Translations under genes and position numbers: made by a program | Source: Pseudomonas putida | GTDB taxonomy: Bacteria > Pseudomonadota > Gammaproteobacteria > Pseudomonadales > Pseudomonadaceae | Length of the DNA stretch: 64,000 nt | Assembly (NCBI RefSeq): GCF_009883635.2 | Contig: NZ_CP026115.2 | Span: 248,001-312,000, forward strand | Direction of reading: 5' to 3' | In this document: piece by piece, positions 19,434-28,120 of the stretch | Layout: each line of letters begins with the position of its first letter | How positions within the stretch are numbered: the stretch's first letter is position 1 | Notes under the pieces: generated by a model | Told to the model about the DNA's origin: nothing | The model's database searches: none | The model's input: the letters and a program-made list of their open reading frames with translations, nothing else

Positions 19434-20777
19434 TCACAACACCGACAGCGGGTACTCGACGATCAGCCGCACTTCGTCCAAGTCCGACTCGAACGCCGTG
19501 GCCCGAGTGGTCGCCTGGCGCACGCGCAATGACAGGTCCTTGGCCGCGCCGCTCTGCACCACATACTTGACCTCGACATCCCGCTCCCAGCGCTTCTGGT
19601 CGGTCAACGGATTGCCGTCCGCGTCACGGCGCATGTAGAAGGCGTTGGCGTTCGAGTAATCCGCGTCGGAGCCTCTGGCGTAACGGGTCATGAACGACAG
19701 CCCCGGTACCCCATAGGCCGCCATGTCCAGGTCATAGCGCAGCATCCACGAGCGCTCCTTTGGCGAGTTGAAGTCGCTGTACTGGATCGAGTTGTCGAGG
19801 AAGATCGAATCGGACTGGCGCAGGTAGTCGAAGTCATCGTCACCGTTGTTGCGCTGGTGGCTCAGCGCCACGGTATGCGCGCCGAAGCGCACCCCGACTT
19901 TCACACTCCAGATATCGTTGTCGAACGCGCCCAGGCGCTGCTGGCCTTCATCGACGGCCTTGTAGTAGTTCAGGCCACCGATCAGTGCGACGTTTTCACC
20001 GAGCGGCCAACTGGCACTGGTACCGGCGTAGTACTGGTTCCACACATCCTTGAGCCGGCTGCTGAACAGGCTGACGCTGATGTGCTCGTTGAGGTCGTAG
20101 TCGCCACCGCCGTAGGCGATCCAGGGCGAGTCCACCGGGCCGCCGTAGAAAGTCACGAAGTTCTCGCGCATGTCGCTGGAGACCGGCTGGCTCATCGCGT
20201 GCAAGCGGCCGGCCTGCAGGGTCAAGTCCTTGAGGCTGGTGTTCTCCACGGTCACGCCGCGAAAGCTCTCCGGCAACAGGCGCGAATCGCCCGCGGCCAC
20301 CACCGGGTTGGCCGGGAACACATCGCCCACCTTGAGCACGGTATCGAACAATCGCACCTTGGCGGCACCGCCAAGCTTGGTGTACTCGTCACGCGCCTGG
20401 CCGTCGTGGTCCACCGGCAGCACATCGAACGAACTGCGCCCGCCGTTGCGCCCCCCGCCGGTGTCCAGCTTGAGACCGAGCATGGCGAAGGCGTCCAGAC
20501 CGAAACCCACCGTGCCTTGGGTGAAGCCGGATTGGTAACGGGCGATGATGGCGTGCGCCCAGGCTTCGGAATAACCGTTGCTGGCCGGCTTGGTAGCGTT
20601 GTGCACCGGGGCGGGCCCGTCGCGGTTGTCGCGGTTGAAGTAGAAGTTGCGGTTGAGCACGTTGAGCGTGCTGCCCTCGATGAAACCTTCGGCTGCTTCT
20701 TCAGCGGCGCTTGCCGTTGCACTGACGCCAGACAGCGCCAGGCATGCAGCCAGGGACAGGGGTGCGGTTCGGATCAT
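19434..20777 (-). CDS. OprD family outer-membrane porin
   Basis: 447 residues: a signal peptide (about 1-24, ending ATASA) and an 18-strand beta-barrel pattern of alternating residues. OprD features: FIEGSTLNVLNRNFYFNRDNR after the signal, EAWAHAIIARYQSGFTQGTVG, and a C-terminal strand ending EVRLIVEYPLSVL. OprD-family channels take up amino acids or aromatic and other carboxylic acids; the substrate cannot be assigned here. It is monocistronic, with its own terminator. Confidence 0.93.
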   Translation of the reverse strand: MIRTAPLSLAACLALSGVSATASAAEEAAEGFIEGSTLNVLNRNFYFNRDNRDGPAPVHNATKPASNGYSEAWAHAIIARYQSGFTQGTVGFGLDAFAMLGLKLDTGGGRNGGRSSFDVLPVDHDGQARDEYTKLGGAAKVRLFDTVLKVGDVFPANPVVAAGDSRLLPESFRGVTVENTSLKDLTLQAGRLHAMSQPVSSDMRENFVTFYGGPVDSPWIAYGGGDYDLNEHISVSLFSSRLKDVWNQYYAGTSASWPLGENVALIGGLNYYKAVDEGQQRLGAFDNDIWSVKVGVRFGAHTVALSHQRNNGDDDFDYLRQSDSIFLDNSIQYSDFNSPKERSWMLRYDLDMAAYGVPGLSFMTRYARGSDADYSNANAFYMRRDADGNPLTDQKRWERDVEVKYVVQSGAAKDLSLRVRQATTRATAFESDLDEVRLIVEYPLSVL

Positions 20778-21058
20778 CCGAAGCTCCTTGGGGACGTTTT
20801 TTGTTGAGTCGGCGGAGTCGGAGAGTGGGGCCTGGCGGATAACGCCAAGGTGATCGCAGCATTACAATCGTGTCATGGGCGCGCAGCGCCTCTAGCCCGG
20901 CATTTGCAACATTCTGTAGGTATTTCCTACATTCAGCAGTGAACCTGCCTACAAAAATGCGGTCTGTCCCTGACGGTCAATTCACCGACCGGTTCGCCGG
21001 CCCCGTCGCTGATCTAGAGTTACCGGGCCTATTTTTCCTGTTGCAGCGAAGACCCAAC

Positions 21059-21709
21059 ATGCCTGAATCCCGCCCAGCCTCCCTTGCCCTCCCTGCCCTG
21101 CGCGGCAGCCTGCTCGCCGCCCTGGTGGCTCTTGCCATCCCCGCGCATGCCGAAGAGCCGGCCAGCGATGCGCGCTGGGTCAGCGACAGTTTGAGCACCT
21201 ATGTGCGCAGTGGCCCGACCGATGGCCACCGCATCGTCGGCACGCTCAAGTCCGGGCAGAAACTCACCCTGATCGGCAGCCAGGGCAACTACAGCCAGGT
21301 GCGTGGGCAAAATGGCGACCTGGTGTGGATCCTCACCAGCGACCTGCAGTCGGTACCGGGCCAGAACGAGCGCCTGCCGCAGCTCGACGCCCAGGTGGCG
21401 GAGCTGTCCGGGCAGCTCAAGACCATTGATGACAGCTGGAAGAACCGCGTACAGGGCATGCAGGAAACACTCGACTCGCGCAAGAAGCTGATCGATGAAC
21501 TGGAAGCCCGCAACCAGGCGCTCAACGAACAGCTCGACCAGAGCCAGTCGAACCTGCGCGATACCCAGGCACGCCTGGGCGACGAGAACAAGCAGGTGAT
21601 GATGCGTTACATGGTGTATGGCGGCAGCATTGCTGGCGCCGGCCTGCTGGCGGGGCTGATCCTGCCGGCGCTGACCCGTGGGCGGAAGAAGAACGACCGC
21701 TGGTTCTGA
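21059..21709 (+). CDS. SH3-domain periplasmic/membrane protein (YgiM/TIGR04211 type)
   Basis: 216 residues: signal peptide (about 1-32, ending IPAHA), bacterial SH3 domain (about 40-100, DSLSTYVRSGPTDGHRIVGTL and WILTSDLQ), a coiled coil (about 115-180, rich in LDEQN) and a C-terminal membrane helix (about 186-206) with a basic tail. This is the architecture of E. coli YgiM. The ATG at 21059 is chosen because the signal peptide begins there; 63 in-frame codons upstream have no such features. Role unknown, perhaps at the cell wall. Confidence 0.85.
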   Translation: MPESRPASLALPALRGSLLAALVALAIPAHAEEPASDARWVSDSLSTYVRSGPTDGHRIVGTLKSGQKLTLIGSQGNYSQVRGQNGDLVWILTSDLQSVPGQNERLPQLDAQVAELSGQLKTIDDSWKNRVQGMQETLDSRKKLIDELEARNQALNEQLDQSQSNLRDTQARLGDENKQVMMRYMVYGGSIAGAGLLAGLILPALTRGRKKNDRWF

Positions 21710-21821
21710 TGCTCGATCCGGTGGGGACTTCGTGGGGCTGAAAGCTGGCAGCCTGGATGGGTTTGCCTGTACCGGCCTCTTCACGGGCATCGCCGCGAAG
21801 AAGCCGTACAGCCGTGTAACA

Positions 21822-22094
21822 CTATTTGTTGCGGGCCTTGTTGTAGATGGTCTTGGCTTGGTCAGCCGAGGCCTGGCATTGGGTGTAGTCCCCCTTCGCC
21901 TGCGCGTCCTTGGCTGTTTTCAGGTGCTCTTTGTAGTCGTGTGCCATGCCACCATGCAGCCCCGGGCCATCGGCTTTATGGATACTTTCCAGGTCATTGA
22001 TCTTGGCCGCGCAGTTGCTTTTAGGGTCTGCGTGGGCGGTAAAGCTCAACACAGAGGCAATCACCAGTAGAGGCACGAATTTCATGGATTTCAT
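21822..22094 (-). CDS. Small secreted protein of unknown function
   Basis: 90 residues: a signal peptide (about 1-23, ending FTAHA) and a short helical, charged mature part with two cysteines (NCAAKINDLESIHKADGPG and YTQCQASADQ) that could form a disulfide. A GGAGAACGCTCC ribosome-binding site precedes the ATG at 22094. It resembles small periplasmic DUF1090-like proteins loosely, but I do not recognise the family. Isolated between convergent neighbours. Confidence 0.75.
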   Translation of the reverse strand: MKSMKFVPLLVIASVLSFTAHADPKSNCAAKINDLESIHKADGPGLHGGMAHDYKEHLKTAKDAQAKGDYTQCQASADQAKTIYNKARNK

Positions 22095-22186
22095 GGAGCG
22101 TTCTCCTGGGCAATCGGAATGATCGTCGAGGGACATTTGGCTCGACGCAGCGGAAAGCATAGTCGGCGATCGCCCCCTGTGTCGGT

Positions 22187-23040
22187 TCAGCTCGGTGGTC
22201 GTGCCCCTTCGGCAAACAGGAAGTCGATGAAGGCCCGTACCCGCAATGGCATGTGCCGAGCCTGGGGATAGATCAGCATGAAGGGACGCGAGGTGCCGCC
22301 GTATGCACCCAGTACCTCGACCAGTTCGCCACTTTCCAGTGCATCCTGCACGGTGAAGCGGTAGGCCTGCATCAGGCCACCCCCATGACGCACCAGCGTC
22401 GCGGTCGCCAGAAAGTCGCCCAGGCAGGTGAAACCACCTTCGGTATCCATTTCAACCTCGCGGCCTTCGATGCGAAAACGCCAGGGCGAACGGCGGCCGT
22501 TGCTGGCCAGTTCGAACTGGATGCACTCATGCCCGGCCAGCTCCTGCGGTACCTGCGGCGCTCCCATGCGGGCCAGGTAGCCCGGCGTCGCCACCACCAC
22601 CAATTCGGCATCCTCCAGACGCCGCGCCACCAGCCGCGAATCGGCTGGCTCGCGGCCACGGATAGCGAGGTCGAAGGGCTCTTCGGCAAAGTCGACGTTG
22701 CGATTGCTGACATGCACGTCCACCTGCACCTGCGGATAGCGTTGACGGAACGCCGGTAGCAACGGCAACAGACGGTGATGCGCATAAGGGGTGGGCGCGC
22801 TGATGCGCAGGCGGCCACTGGGCACGGCCTGGCCACCAGTCGCCTGACGCTCCGCCTCGACCAGCTGCCCGAGCGCCTGTCGACATTGCTGGTAATAGGC
22901 CTGGCCGGCGTCGGACAGGCGCATCTGCCGCGTGGTCCGCACGCCCAGGCGCTCCTCCAGGCGCGCCACGCTGCGGCTCACCGCCGCCGGGGTGACACCT
23001 ACCTGACCGATGCGCGCTTCGTCAGCGGCTAATCCTGCCC
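22187..23040 (-). pseudogene. LysR family regulator, 5'-truncated or rearranged
   Basis: The C-terminal 250 residues are a normal LysR co-inducer domain (GRLRISAPTPYAHHRLLPLL onward). The N-terminus is damaged. The helix-turn-helix starts only at AADEARIGQVGVTPAAVSR, with extra residues where LysR proteins read AADELGVTPAAVSR. The first 20 or so residues are missing, and no start codon with a ribosome-binding site is in frame. After LGVR the usual four residues (such as LFVR) before TTRQMRLSDAG are absent, a 12-base loss possible between GTGCGG repeats. The longer frame to 23362 reads antisense sequence of the tautomerase gene. Confidence 0.65.
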
Positions 23041-23094
23041 GTGGACGGTGGTAGCACCGCCGGCACCTGGCACTGAACCGAGGAGCGAGCAGCC

Positions 23095-23301
23095 ATGCCT
23101 TACGTCCATATCCGGGTGACCGATGAAGGGGTGACCCAGCAACACAAGCGCCAGCTGATCGAGGGCACCACGCAGTTGCTTGAACAGGTGCTGGGCAAGC
23201 CACCGGCCAGTACCTTCGTGGTGATCGAGGAAGTGCCGACGGACAACTGGGGGGTCGGCGGCGAGAGCGTGACGGCGGTTCGCCTGCGAGAGCGGGGCTG
23301 A
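23095..23301 (+). CDS. 4-oxalocrotonate tautomerase family protein
   Basis: 68 residues beginning MPYVHIRVTDEGVT; removal of Met exposes the N-terminal proline that is the catalytic base in this family. The rest (KRQLIEGTTQLLEQVLGKP, TFVVIEEVPTDNWGVGGE) matches the small tautomerase fold. A GAGGAGCGAGC ribosome-binding site precedes it. It is divergent from the damaged LysR gene, a common pairing. Substrate unknown. Confidence 0.88.
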   Translation: MPYVHIRVTDEGVTQQHKRQLIEGTTQLLEQVLGKPPASTFVVIEEVPTDNWGVGGESVTAVRLRERG

Positions 23302-23307
23302 ACCCTG

Positions 23308-23327
23308 GGGGCGCTCTGCGCCCCTTT
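23308..23327 (+). terminator. Terminator-like hairpin after the tautomerase gene
   Basis: GGGGCGC/GCGCCCC stem with a 3-base loop and a short TTTC tail, 7 bases after the stop codon. The short U run makes it a moderate candidate. Confidence 0.5.
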
Positions 23328-23374
23328 CGTCGGCAAGCGCGGCTGCCACAGGTACCGCGCAAGTCTTGCTACCG

Positions 23375-24256
23375 CTACTGGCGCAAGCGCTCCAGCGCCT
23401 CCAGCACGAACCCTGTGGCCCGCTCTACCTGCCCCTCCCGGCAGGCGATCCCCAACTGGCGCCACAAACCAGGCCGCAGCGGCCGGCGCGCAATGCGCCG
23501 GTCCAGTTCGGCGGCCTCACCCTCCTGCGGCAACAGCGTCGCACCATAGCCGGCGCCCACCAGGCTCTTGATTGCATCATTGTAGTTCAGCTCGATGCGT
23601 GGCTCGGGATACAAGCCTGCAGCCGCGAACCACTCACCCGTCACCCGCGACAACTGGGTGCTGTTGTCATTGAGGATCAAGGCACGCTGCGCCAGCCAGG
23701 CGGGGGTGACCTTGGCGGGCGGCTGCCAGTCGGCCGGCACATACGCCAGGATCGGGTCACGCCGCCAGGGCGTGAGCCTGACACCCTTACCGGCCACCTG
23801 CGGCAGCGCCACCAGGCCGATATCCAGGGTGCCTTCGCGCAAACGCGCCAAGGAAGCCTGGGAAGTCAGCACCTGAACCTGCACGTCGATGCCCGGGTGC
23901 GCCACCCGCAAATGCTCGAGGGCCCTGGGCAGGAGATGGGCAATGGCCCCCGTGGAGGCGCCCAGGCGCACCCGCCCGGTCAGCCCCTCGACCTGACGAC
24001 GCACCTCGTCAAGGGCCAGGTCGGCATCGGCCAGCAAGCGACGAGCACGTGCCAGCAAGGTCTCACCGATGGTCGTGGGGCGCACCTGGTTGCGGTTGCG
24101 GGTCAGCAGCGGCGCTCCGACCCGCGCCTCCAGCTCGGCCACGTGCAGGCTGATGGTGGGTGGCGCCAGGTTGAGCTGGCGGGCGGCTTCGGCAAAGGAA
24201 CCGAGATTGGCGATCACCACCAGGGTGCGCAGGCGGTCGAGGCTGATTTCGCGCAT
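23375..24256 (-). CDS. LysR family transcriptional regulator
   Basis: About 293 residues: LysR helix-turn-helix (FAEAARQLNLAPPTISLHVAELE, about 18-40) and co-inducer domain (from about 88, GRVRLGASTGAIAHLL). I use the ATG at 24256, preceded by AAGGA; an ATG at 24277 adds seven residues. It is divergent from argC across about 115 bases, so argC may be its target, though arginine genes are not usually LysR-controlled in this position. Ligand unknown. Confidence 0.88.
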   Translation of the reverse strand: MREISLDRLRTLVVIANLGSFAEAARQLNLAPPTISLHVAELEARVGAPLLTRNRNQVRPTTIGETLLARARRLLADADLALDEVRRQVEGLTGRVRLGASTGAIAHLLPRALEHLRVAHPGIDVQVQVLTSQASLARLREGTLDIGLVALPQVAGKGVRLTPWRRDPILAYVPADWQPPAKVTPAWLAQRALILNDNSTQLSRVTGEWFAAAGLYPEPRIELNYNDAIKSLVGAGYGATLLPQEGEAAELDRRIARRPLRPGLWRQLGIACREGQVERATGFVLEALERLRQ

Positions 24257-24371
24257 GGGCGGCGATCCTTGATTCATGAAAACTGAACGTCAGCATCATG
24301 ATATTCAAATTTTCTTTCGCAAGGCCACAGGCGAGCATAGGCCATCCCCTCCCCTGACCGGACTCCCGACC

Positions 24372-25307
24372 ATGCATACCCCAGTTGTCTTCATCGACGG
24401 CGACCAAGGCACCACCGGCCTGCAGATCCACGCCCGCCTGCAAGGCCGCACCGACCTGCGCCTGCTGACCCTGCCCGAAGCCGAGCGCAAGGACCCGCAA
24501 CGCCGCGCCGACGCCATCAACAGCGCCGACATCGCCTTGCTGTGCCTGCCCGACGACGCCGCCCGCGAAGCCGTGGCGGCCATCGAAAACCCCGCCGTGC
24601 GGGTGATCGACGCCAGCTCCGCGCACCGCACCACACCGGGCTGGGTCTATGGCCTGCCAGAACTGGACGGCCAACAGGCCGAGCGTATCGCCCAGGCCAA
24701 GCGTGTGAGCAACCCTGGCTGCTACCCCACTGGCGCCATTACCCTGCTGCGCCCCCTGGTCAAGGCCGGCCTGCTACCCGCCGACTACCCGCTGAGCATC
24801 CATGCCATCTCTGGCTATTCCGGCGGTGGCCGCGCAGCCGTCGAGCGACACGAGGCGCCGGGCGCTGAACATGCTCCGACCTTGCAGCTGTATGGCCTGG
24901 AACTGGCGCACAAACACGTACCGGAAATCCAGCTGCACGCCGGCCTGTCGGCACGGCCGATGTTCCTGCCGGGTTACGCGGCCTATCGCCAGGGCATCGT
25001 CCTGAGCATCCCGCTGCAACTGCGCCTGTTGCCTGGCCAGCCCAACGCGAAACAGTTGCAGGCTTGCCTGGAACAGCACTACCAGGGCGCCCGCCATGTG
25101 CAGGTGATGCCCCTGCACCAGCAGGGTCCGGCCACTCCGCTCGACCCTGAGGCGCTGAACGACAGCAACGACCTGCGCCTGGCGCTGTACGCCAACCCCG
25201 AGCACGGCCAGGTGGTGCTGACGGCGGTGTTCGACAACCTCGGCAAAGGGGCCTCGGGCGCGGCGGTGCAGAACCTCGACCTGATGCTCGCCGCGATGCG
25301 CGGCTAA
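24372..25307 (+). CDS. argC: N-acetyl-gamma-glutamyl-phosphate reductase, type 2
   Basis: NADP-dependent third enzyme of arginine biosynthesis. It has 311 residues, the short type 2 length (type 1 is about 345). The catalytic cysteine is Cys117 in [10 protein letters not shown]; the NADP-binding N-terminus reads [13 protein letters not shown], and [13 protein letters not shown] carries the substrate loop. It stands apart from argJ or argB and is divergent from a LysR gene, so it may be the second argC copy of the genome. A GNAT gene follows 73 bases later. Confidence 0.93.
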   Translation: MHTPVVFIDGDQGTTGLQIHARLQGRTDLRLLTLPEAERKDPQRRADAINSADIALLCLPDDAAREAVAAIENPAVRVIDASSAHRTTPGWVYGLPELDGQQAERIAQAKRVSNPGCYPTGAITLLRPLVKAGLLPADYPLSIHAISGYSGGGRAAVERHEAPGAEHAPTLQLYGLELAHKHVPEIQLHAGLSARPMFLPGYAAYRQGIVLSIPLQLRLLPGQPNAKQLQACLEQHYQGARHVQVMPLHQQGPATPLDPEALNDSNDLRLALYANPEHGQVVLTAVFDNLGKGASGAAVQNLDLMLAAMRG

Positions 25308-25324
25308 AAAGGGTTTAGACTGTG

Positions 25325-25351
25325 CACCCCGCGCCAACCCGGCGCGGGGTG
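25325..25351. terminator. Perfect 11-bp hairpin after argC
   Basis: CACCCCGCGCC and GGCGCGGGGTG pair perfectly around AACCC. No U tract follows, so it may be a weak terminator or an mRNA-protecting hairpin between argC and the GNAT gene. Confidence 0.45.
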
Positions 25352-25380
25352 AGCCAACCGCAGCCGGAGCCCGTCCACCG

Positions 25381-26067
25381 ATGTTCATCCTGAGCCGCCT
25401 CGACAGCGTGCCGCCCGAATCCTTCCAGAACCAGATCCGCGAGCTGGTGATCCACAACGTCGGCGACCTGAGCAGCGTCGCCATTCGTGCCGAAAACCCG
25501 CTCTATCCGCTGTACCAGTACGGTGTCGGCATGGAGGTGCACCAGTACCTGCAGGCCATGGACGGCACCCGCGGTCTGGCCGTGCAGCTGACCCTGGCCC
25601 TGGATGCCGAAGCCCCGGACCAGTTGCTCGGTTTCGCCCTGACCTTGCCGGCCCAGGACAACCCCCAGGCCTGCGCCCTGGCGTTTCTGGCCGTGGCGCC
25701 CAACCACCGCCGCCAAGGCGTTGCCCGTGCCCTGCTGGGTGATGCGCAGGCGCGCTATGCCAGCGTCGAGCTGAATGCCTTTGCCCATCAGGTGCCCTGG
25801 TTCGAGAGCATGGGCATGCAGGTGGTCGCCGCCAGCGGGCCGCAGGTGTTGATGAGCAGCACCGGCCAGGCCAGCGGTGCGCTGATCGGTCGGCTGGACA
25901 TTGAGCCGATCTACCAGACCGCCGAAGTGCTGCAGATTCACACCTACCTGCTCAATCAGCAGGGTGAGGATGCCATGCTCGATGCCGAGCAGCAGCGCGA
26001 TGAATGGCTGGATGAGTTGACCGCCCAGGCTAAGGCCTGTGTGCGGGAGCGCAAGTCGGTGCATTGA
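25381..26067 (+). CDS. GNAT family N-acetyltransferase-like protein
   Basis: 228 residues. A GNAT core lies at about 75-160: LLGFALTLPAQ, CALAFLAVAPNHRRQGVARALL with the acetyl-CoA-binding RRQGVA loop, then the WFESMGMQVV strand typical of the fold's end. About 60 extra residues follow (LNQQGEDAMLDAEQQRDEWLDEL), unusual for GNATs and possibly a dimer or regulatory helix. Co-oriented with argC, but a hairpin separates them. Substrate unknown. Confidence 0.75.
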   Translation: MFILSRLDSVPPESFQNQIRELVIHNVGDLSSVAIRAENPLYPLYQYGVGMEVHQYLQAMDGTRGLAVQLTLALDAEAPDQLLGFALTLPAQDNPQACALAFLAVAPNHRRQGVARALLGDAQARYASVELNAFAHQVPWFESMGMQVVAASGPQVLMSSTGQASGALIGRLDIEPIYQTAEVLQIHTYLLNQQGEDAMLDAEQQRDEWLDELTAQAKACVRERKSVH

Positions 26068-26077
26068 TCCTGCGGCC

Positions 26078-26146
26078 TCTTCGCGGGGCAAGCCCGCTCC
26101 TACAGGTGCGCACCGTCCTGTAGGAGTGGGCTTGCCCGCGAAGAAG
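26078..26146. repeat. REP element pair (inverted)
   Basis: Inverted REP copies (CTTCGCGGGGCAAGCCCGCT and its inverse with one change) between the convergent GNAT gene and the ABC permease gene. Confidence 0.85.
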
Positions 26147-26159
26147 CAACAGTGACCGG

Positions 26160-26915
26160 TCAGGCATGCACCCAACGCCGATGCAGCCCGCGGGCCAGGG
26201 CATCGAGCATGAACCCCAGCACGCCGATCAGTAGCACCATCGCCATCAGCTCCGAGTACGCCAGGCGATCGCGGGTATCGAGAATGAAATACCCCAGCCC
26301 CGCACTCACCCCGAGCATCTCGCACGGCACCAGCACGATCCACAGGATGCCGATGGCCAGGCGCACGCCGGTCAGTACATGGCCGATCACCCCTGGGAGG
26401 ATCACGTTGCACAAGGTTTCCCAACGCGTGGCACTAAGGCTGCGGCTCAGCTGCAGCCAGCGAGGGTCGAGCTGGCGCACGCCCGCGGCGGTGTTGAGCA
26501 GGATCGGCCACAGTGCGGCGAAGGCCAGCAGGAAGTAGATCGGCTGGTCGCCCACACCCATCAGCATCACCACCACCGGCATCCACGACAGTGGCGAGAT
26601 CATCCGCAGGAACTGGAACGCTGGCGTGGTCGCCGCCTCCAGATGCCGGTAGCTGCCGACCAGCAGCCCCAGCGGCACGCCAATCAGCAGCGCCAGCAGC
26701 AAGCCGACCAGAATGCGCTTGAGGCTGACCCAGACATGCCCGTAGACCTCGCCCTGGCCGAGCAGCTCGACCAGGCTGGCCAGAGTCGCCTGGGGCGAGA
26801 AGCGCGCCGACAGGCCGTCGGCCTCGCCGAACAACCGCACCCCCAGCCACCACAGCAACAGCAACCCCAGCAGGCCGGCCAAACCCAGGCCGGCATGGAC
26901 GACGTGCTTGCGCAT
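26160..26915 (-). CDS. ABC transporter permease (NitT/TauT, SsuC-like)
   Basis: 251 residues with about six membrane segments. The EAA-type cytoplasmic loop around residue 150-175 (SATRWETLCNVILPGVIGHVLTG) contacts the ATPase. Its first base overlaps the last base of the binding-protein gene, so the two are coupled. It is the last gene of a five-gene minus-strand operon. Similar permeases import taurine, alkanesulfonates, nitrate or related anions; the substrate here is not known. Confidence 0.9.
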   Translation of the reverse strand: MRKHVVHAGLGLAGLLGLLLLWWLGVRLFGEADGLSARFSPQATLASLVELLGQGEVYGHVWVSLKRILVGLLLALLIGVPLGLLVGSYRHLEAATTPAFQFLRMISPLSWMPVVVMLMGVGDQPIYFLLAFAALWPILLNTAAGVRQLDPRWLQLSRSLSATRWETLCNVILPGVIGHVLTGVRLAIGILWIVLVPCEMLGVSAGLGYFILDTRDRLAYSELMAMVLLIGVLGFMLDALARGLHRRWVHA

Positions 26916-28120
26916 CAGACCGCGAACTCCTCGCTACGCTGGAAGTTCTCGGCGATGCCGAACACCGAAGGGCCACCGACTGCCGCAATGGCGTTGCGCA
27001 CGAAGCGGTCGTCGACCAGGTCGCGGGCCGTTTGCGCTGGGTCCAGGTTGGCGAGGAAGCCGCTTTCGCCCTCGATCAGGGTGTGCTTCAGGCGCTTGAC
27101 CAGTTCCTCGGTGTAGCTGGGGTATGGGTAGGGCTGGAAGTCGATGCGCTTTTCATCCCACTGCTGATGCTGAATCGCACCACTGGCGATGTAGCTGGCA
27201 CGGTCTTCGGCCGCCGGGGCCAGCACCTTGGTCAGCACTGCCGGCTCATGCGGGGTGTACTTGTTGGGGCCTGCCTTGGACAGCAGCGCCGCCGCTTCGG
27301 CACGGTGGTCGCGGGTCCATTGCTGGGCCTTGACGATGGCGTTGACCACCTTCTGCGACCATTCCGGGCGGTTGTTCAGGTCATGCTCGTGCATGAATAC
27401 CACGCAGCAGGCGTGGTTGCGCCAGACATCGCCGGTAAAGCGCTGCACGCGGCCGACCTTGAGGTTCTCGGCCAGGGCGTTGAACGGTTCGGCGACGATG
27501 TAGCCGGCGATGCGCTTGCTGGCCAGGGCCGGCGGCATGTCCGACGGCGGCAGCACCAGCAGGTTGACTTCGTTGGCCGCCAGCTGGGCATTGGCGGGCT
27601 TCGACACTGGGGTAAGGCCGTTGTCGTTGAGCATCTGCTGCAGCACCACGTTGTGGATCGAGTACCAGAACGGGATGGCCACGGTCTTGCCGCCCAGCTG
27701 CTTCATGTCGGTGATGTCGGGCGCCACGGTCAGGCCGGAACCGCCGACATGGTTCCAGGCCACCACCTTGGCCGGCACCTTGCTGCCATAACGGGCCCAC
27801 ACGGTCATCGGCGACAGCAGGTGAATGACGTTGACCTGGCCCGAGATGAACGCCTCGATCACCTGCGCCCAGCTGCGCAGCAGCACCGGGCGCTCGGCCT
27901 TGATGCCTTCGGCCTCGAACAGGCCGTTGTTGTGCGCCACCAGCAACGGCGTGGCGTCGGTGATCGGCAGGTAGCCGATGCGTACCGGCGCGTCGGGCTC
28001 GGTGGCGGCGCGGGCCTGCAGGCTGGACAGCAGCGGCACGGCCCCGGCGGCGGTGAGCATGGCGCTGAGCTTGAGGAAATCACGACGCGAAGTGGCGGAA
28101 CAGCAGTCATCCATGCACAT
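26915..28120 (-). CDS. ABC transporter substrate-binding protein, Tat-exported, NrtA/SsuA-like
   Basis: 401 residues. A twin-arginine signal (SRRDFLKLSAMLTAAGAVPLL, about residues 11-31) precedes an NMT1/NrtA-type domain opening VRIGYLPITDATPLLVAHNNGLFEAEGI. A GGAG 8-12 bases upstream supports the ATG at 28120. Unusually the region before the Tat motif is MCMDDCCSATS, with three cysteines. It overlaps the ATPase gene by 14 bases. The fold binds sulfonates, nitrate, bicarbonate or thiamine precursors; the neighbouring flavin-type oxidoreductase suggests an organosulfur or similar compound. Confidence 0.88.
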   Translation of the reverse strand: MCMDDCCSATSRRDFLKLSAMLTAAGAVPLLSSLQARAATEPDAPVRIGYLPITDATPLLVAHNNGLFEAEGIKAERPVLLRSWAQVIEAFISGQVNVIHLLSPMTVWARYGSKVPAKVVAWNHVGGSGLTVAPDITDMKQLGGKTVAIPFWYSIHNVVLQQMLNDNGLTPVSKPANAQLAANEVNLLVLPPSDMPPALASKRIAGYIVAEPFNALAENLKVGRVQRFTGDVWRNHACCVVFMHEHDLNNRPEWSQKVVNAIVKAQQWTRDHRAEAAALLSKAGPNKYTPHEPAVLTKVLAPAAEDRASYIASGAIQHQQWDEKRIDFQPYPYPSYTEELVKRLKHTLIEGESGFLANLDPAQTARDLVDDRFVRNAIAAVGGPSVFGIAENFQRSEEFAV

